Shown piece after piece: positions 32,480 through 35,547 of a DNA stretch of 35,547 nt. Under the pieces are notes generated by a model. It saw only the letters and a program-made list of their open reading frames with translations, did not search any database and was not told the DNA's origin. Made by a program: the position numbers and the translations under genes. Location: positions 1 to 35,547 of the forward strand of contig NZ_JAFKFX010000056.1 in assembly GCF_017308075.1 (NCBI RefSeq), read 5' to 3'. Source of the stretch: Allobosea sp. GTDB lineage: Bacteria; Pseudomonadota; Alphaproteobacteria; Rhizobiales; Beijerinckiaceae. Every line of letters starts with the position of its first letter. Within the stretch, counting starts at the first letter, position 1.

Positions 32480-33628
32480 ATGACAGCAATGACTGCGCCC
32501 CATTACGACGTGATCGTCGCAGGCGTCGGTGCCATGGGATCGGCCGCCTGCTGGCATCTGGCCAAGCGCGGATTGCGGGTGCTGGGGCTCGAGCGCTTCG
32601 ACCTCGGTCACGCCATGGGTTCCTCGCACGGGCTGACCCGGATCATCCGCCTCGCTTATTTCGAGGGCTCACATTATGTGCCGATCGTGCGCCGGGCGCA
32701 CCAGCTCTGGCGCGAGACCGGCGAGGCCGCGGGGCTTAAGCTGCTGCATGTCACCGGCTCGCTCGATCTGGCGCCGGAAGGGGCCGGCCCCGTCGAATCC
32801 TCGCTGCAATCCTGCCTCGACCACGGCCTGGAGCATGAGGTGCTGGGCCATGACGAGATCGCCAGGCGCTTCCCGGCCTTCCAACTCCCCGCCGGGCACC
32901 AGGCACTCTGGCAGCCCGATGGCGGTTTCGTCGCCTCGGAGAAGGCGATCTTCGCCCATGTCGGCCTCGCCCAGTCGAAAGGCGCGGAGATCCGCACCGG
33001 CGAGCCGATGCTCGACTGGCGCCCGACCGCCGATGGCGGCGTGGTCGTGCGTACCGAGCGCGGCAGCTATTCGGCCGGTCGGCTGGTGATCACCTCGGGC
33101 GGCTGGATCGCCGACGCGGTCCCCGCCTTGGCAACGCGCGTCAGAACCGTGCGCCAGGCCATCGGCTGGTTCACCACGCGCCGGCCCGAACTGTTCCGCG
33201 AGGGCGTCTTCCCCGTCTTCATCCTCACCGTCGAGGAAGGCAATTTCTACGGCTTCCCGCTCTATGAGCATCCCGGCTTCAAGCTCGGCGGGCCGCATTT
33301 CGGGCGCGAGCCGATGGATCCGCGCGACCCCGACCGGACGCCGAGCGCCACTCAGTTGCGCCTGATCCGCGAATGCCTGGCGCGCTATCTTCCCGACGCG
33401 GCCGGCGATCCCCTCACCGTGAAGGGCTGCGTCTATACGGTCTCGCCCGATGAGGGCTTCGTGATCGACACCGTGCCGGGCGTGCCGCAAGCCGTCTTCG
33501 CCTCGGCCTGCTCCGGCCATGGTTTCAAGTTCGCCAGCGCCATCGGCGAGATCCTCGCCGATCTCAGCACCGGCACCCCGACGCCCTTCGATCTTTCCCC
33601 CTTCGCGCTCGCCCGCTTCGACGCCTGA
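32480..33628 (+). CDS. solA: SolA-type N-methyl amino acid oxidase
   Basis: A 382-residue FAD oxidase of the monomeric sarcosine oxidase/N-methyltryptophan oxidase group. It oxidatively removes the N-methyl group of secondary amino acids, releasing formaldehyde and hydrogen peroxide. The FAD-binding start is YDVIVAGVGAMGSAACWHLA. GSSHGLTRIIRLAYFEGSHY matches the conserved SSH-G-x-TRIIR segment. Cys317 in KGCVYTVSPDEGF is at the position that carries covalent flavin in this family, and SGHGFKFASAIGE completes the FAD site. True substrate is uncertain (sarcosine, N-methyltryptophan, pipecolate). Two nearby ATGs (32480, 32489) could be used. A small gap separates it from the same-strand MFS exporter. 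Confidence 0.87.
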   Translation: MTAMTAPHYDVIVAGVGAMGSAACWHLAKRGLRVLGLERFDLGHAMGSSHGLTRIIRLAYFEGSHYVPIVRRAHQLWRETGEAAGLKLLHVTGSLDLAPEGAGPVESSLQSCLDHGLEHEVLGHDEIARRFPAFQLPAGHQALWQPDGGFVASEKAIFAHVGLAQSKGAEIRTGEPMLDWRPTADGGVVVRTERGSYSAGRLVITSGGWIADAVPALATRVRTVRQAIGWFTTRRPELFREGVFPVFILTVEEGNFYGFPLYEHPGFKLGGPHFGREPMDPRDPDRTPSATQLRLIRECLARYLPDAAGDPLTVKGCVYTVSPDEGFVIDTVPGVPQAVFASACSGHGFKFASAIGEILADLSTGTPTPFDLSPFALARFDA

Positions 33629-33742
33629 GCCCATCTCGCCCCGACTGGAGCTTGCCTTGGCTACCGCCGCCCAGAATCGCAGCGGCATTCACGCCATCGC
33701 GGCGCGGATGCCGCGGCAAACACCGGAAGGCGGCAAGCCGCG

Positions 33743-34906
33743 ATGAGCCCGAAGCGCCCGACCCTGCTGATCCTGGTCGCGATCTCAACGCTGCAGCCGA
33801 TCGCCCTCAATATGGTCGCGCCGGCGACACCGGCGCTGGCGCGGGCTTTTTCGGCCAGTTACGCCACGATCCAGCTGACCCTGACGCTCTTCCTCGTCGC
33901 CGTCGCCGCGACTCAGCTCGTCGTCGGCCCGCTCTCCGACCGGTTCGGCCGACGCCCCTGCGTGCTAGCAGGCATCGTCGCCTTCATCGCCGGCTCGGCA
34001 CTCGGGGCACTCGCCGAGACCACCGAGACGCTGCTGTTCTCGCGCGTGCTGGAAGGCGCGGGCGCCGGCACGACCTTCGCTCTCGCTCGCGCCATCATCC
34101 GCGACACGTCGAGCCGCGACGAGGCGGCCGGGCAGATCGCCTCGGTGACGATGGTGATGGTCGTCGCCCCCATGCTCGCCCCTTATGTCGGCGGCCATAT
34201 CGAGACCTGGTTCGGCTGGCGGATGATCTTCTGGTCGATGACCGCGGCCGGGGTGGCGGTGCTGGCGCTGACCGCGCTGCGCCTGCCCGAAACCGCGCCC
34301 AATCTCGGCGTCAGCACCTCGCTGCTCGGCGTTTTCCGGGCCTTCCCGGCGCTCGCCGCCGACCGCGGCTTCATCATCGACGTCGTCGCGCTGGCGATGA
34401 CCTCGGCCTCCTTTTTCGCCTTCATCGCAGCCGCCCCCTTCATCGTCGTCGAGACGATGGGGCGCGGCTCGGACGTCTATGGCGCCTATTTCATCCTGAA
34501 CGCCCTCGGCTACATGATCGGCAATTTCGCGATGTCGCGCCTCGCGATCCGGGTCGGCACGGCGCGGATGGTGCGGATCGGGCTGGCGATCTCCTTCGTC
34601 GCGCTGAGCGCCGCCTTCGCGATCTCGTTGTCGGCGCATTGGACGCCGCTCACCCTGTTCCTGCCGCTTGCCCTGAACGCCATAGGCAACGGTTTGACGA
34701 TACCCGGCGCGACGGCTTCCGCGCTCTCGGCCAGGCCCGAACTCGCCGGCTCAGCGGCCGGTCTGATGGGTGCCGTTCAGCTCGGCTCCGGTGCGCTCGC
34801 GACGATCGTGATCAGCGCGGCGGTCGTCGTCTGGCCGCAGGCGCTGATGGCGATGATGTGGCTGATGCTTGCCGTGGCTCTGCTCGCGCTGCGCTTCGGA
34901 CGCTGA
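33743..34906 (+). CDS. MFS multidrug exporter (Bcr/CflA family)
   Basis: A 387-residue major facilitator with about twelve helices. Motif A between helices two and three reads GPLSDRFGRRPCVLAG, and the proton-antiporter motif C region follows. The start (LILVAISTLQPIALNMVAPA then TPALARAFSASYATIQLTLT) matches the Bcr/CflA drug-efflux branch (TIGR00710-like), which pumps out bicyclomycin, chloramphenicol or metabolites. GGAAGG and GGCGGC stretches precede the ATG at 33743. It may be co-transcribed with solA, 115 bases upstream, but no hairpin or shared logic proves it. Substrate unknown. Confidence 0.9.
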   Translation: MSPKRPTLLILVAISTLQPIALNMVAPATPALARAFSASYATIQLTLTLFLVAVAATQLVVGPLSDRFGRRPCVLAGIVAFIAGSALGALAETTETLLFSRVLEGAGAGTTFALARAIIRDTSSRDEAAGQIASVTMVMVVAPMLAPYVGGHIETWFGWRMIFWSMTAAGVAVLALTALRLPETAPNLGVSTSLLGVFRAFPALAADRGFIIDVVALAMTSASFFAFIAAAPFIVVETMGRGSDVYGAYFILNALGYMIGNFAMSRLAIRVGTARMVRIGLAISFVALSAAFAISLSAHWTPLTLFLPLALNAIGNGLTIPGATASALSARPELAGSAAGLMGAVQLGSGALATIVISAAVVVWPQALMAMMWLMLAVALLALRFGR

Positions 34907-35014
34907 TCCACAGTGCCCCTCAGACATAATCTTGCGCGTCATGTCGCATTGGTATAACCGCCCTCCATGCGGCGCATGATGCCGCCATCATCCGAGACGT
35001 CAGGGAGGCCCGCA

Positions 35015-35547
35015 GTGGAAGGACCACTCGCTTTCAGCCGCGTGATCGACAAGATCAATCGCGAGATCGGAAAGAAGGTCGCCTGGCTGATCCTGCTCGC
35101 CGTCATCGTCGCCTCCGTCAACGCCATCGTCCGCAAGCTCTTCAGCATCTCCTCCAACGCCTGGCTCGAACTGCAATGGGTGCTGTTCGGCGCGGTCTTC
35201 CTGCTCTGCGCCTCCTGGACGCTGCAGGTGAAGGAGCATATCCGCATCGACATCGTGAACAGCATGCTGCCCAAGCGGGTCCAGCAATGGATCGACCTGG
35301 TCGGACATGTACTCTTCCTGATGCCGTTCGCCCTGCTCATCGTCTATCATTCGGTGCCGTTCTTCCTGCGCTCCTATGCGATCAACGAGCAGTCGCTTTC
35401 GGCCGGCGGCCTGCCGCAATGGCCGGCCAAGGGCCTGGTCGTGATCGGCTTCGTGATGCTCGTCTTCCAGGGCATCTCGGAGATCATCAAGCAGATCGCG
35501 ATCATGCGCGGAAAGCTCGACGACGACGACAGCTCGCGCGGCCATGC
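35015..35547 (+). CDS. TRAP transporter small permease (partial)
   Basis: The frame opens with GTG at 35015 after a strong GGGAGG and runs off the window end. The 177 visible residues form a DctQ-type small permease with four helices: KKVAWLILLAVIVASVNAIV, the conserved WLELQWVLFGAVFLLCASWT, VLFLMPFALLIVYHSVPFFL and GLVVIGFVMLVFQGISEIIK. The segment VKEHIRIDIVNSMLPKR between helices two and three is the family signature (H-[IV]-R-[IV]-D). It joins the large DctM subunit in sodium-driven carboxylate uptake; the rest of the operon should lie to the right. In-frame ATGs at 34967-34979 lack a ribosome site. Confidence 0.9.
   Translation, partial: MEGPLAFSRVIDKINREIGKKVAWLILLAVIVASVNAIVRKLFSISSNAWLELQWVLFGAVFLLCASWTLQVKEHIRIDIVNSMLPKRVQQWIDLVGHVLFLMPFALLIVYHSVPFFLRSYAINEQSLSAGGLPQWPAKGLVVIGFVMLVFQGISEIIKQIAIMRGKLDDDDSSRGH

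Noticed and set aside
34932-34956. TTGCGC...TATAAC as a promoter for the TRAP gene
   Set aside because: The spacer is only about 15 bases and the -35 match is weak, so it is not a supported promoter call.
1-35547. CRISPR arrays, insertion sequences and secondary-metabolite clusters
   Set aside because: No regularly spaced direct repeats, transposase genes or synthase domains were seen in any part of the window.

Overview
The window is a GC-rich, densely coded stretch of alphaproteobacterial chromosome. Gene content and protein style (class II DAHP synthase, an Omp25/31-like barrel, the tctCBA order, Gfo/Idh/MocA pairs, short secreted proteins ending in glycine-valine-proline repeats, AAAAGTGG-type palindromic repeats) suggest Hyphomicrobiales, possibly a Bosea-like genus. 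The genus is inference; no 16S rRNA gene is present.

Layout. Bases 1-1456 are the end of an integrated element: a tiny membrane protein, an excisionase-like HTH protein and a tyrosine recombinase. Chromosomal genes follow: an outer-membrane barrel (1633-2499) converging on aroG across a symmetrical terminator, a RidA protein, a LysR regulator divergent from a small YjiS-like protein, and an O-antigen-ligase-like membrane protein overlapping gor. Bases 8740-11748 hold a complete tripartite tricarboxylate transporter in the order tctC-tctB-tctA. Then come a secreted DUF2059 protein, a gabD-rpiA pair with a GTGA overlap, a small secreted protein with an internal repeat, gph, a lipoprotein and several small genes around a LuxR-type regulator. 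A tRNA-Val(CAC) gene lies at 19003-19077, followed by about 700 bases with no gene I can support, then an L,D-transpeptidase.

Bases 20526-21456 hold a frameshifted DfsB/ClbS gene and a DUF971 gene, the latter divergent from moaA. The minus-strand cluster 25263-22647 is a phospholipid module: plsC, cdsA, a small membrane protein broken by one missing base, and a CDP-alcohol phosphatidyltransferase with a variant motif. All junctions are overlapping. Behind plsC lies a decayed copy of the 3' part of moaA. Bases 27249-30467 encode a secreted solute-binding protein and two Gfo/Idh/MocA dehydrogenases with no permease, which looks like a small-molecule (sugar or polyol) catabolic operon. The window ends with a soluble chemotaxis receptor containing a PilZ-like domain, a SolA-type amine oxidase, a Bcr/CflA-type MFS exporter and the start of a TRAP transporter.

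No convincing new defence, CRISPR or biosynthetic system is visible. The points most worth following are the moaA remnant, the two single-base frameshifts, the MCP-PilZ-sensor fusion, the variant CDP-alcohol motif, the two related palindromic repeats, the internally repeated cysteine protein, and the unrecognised small genes.
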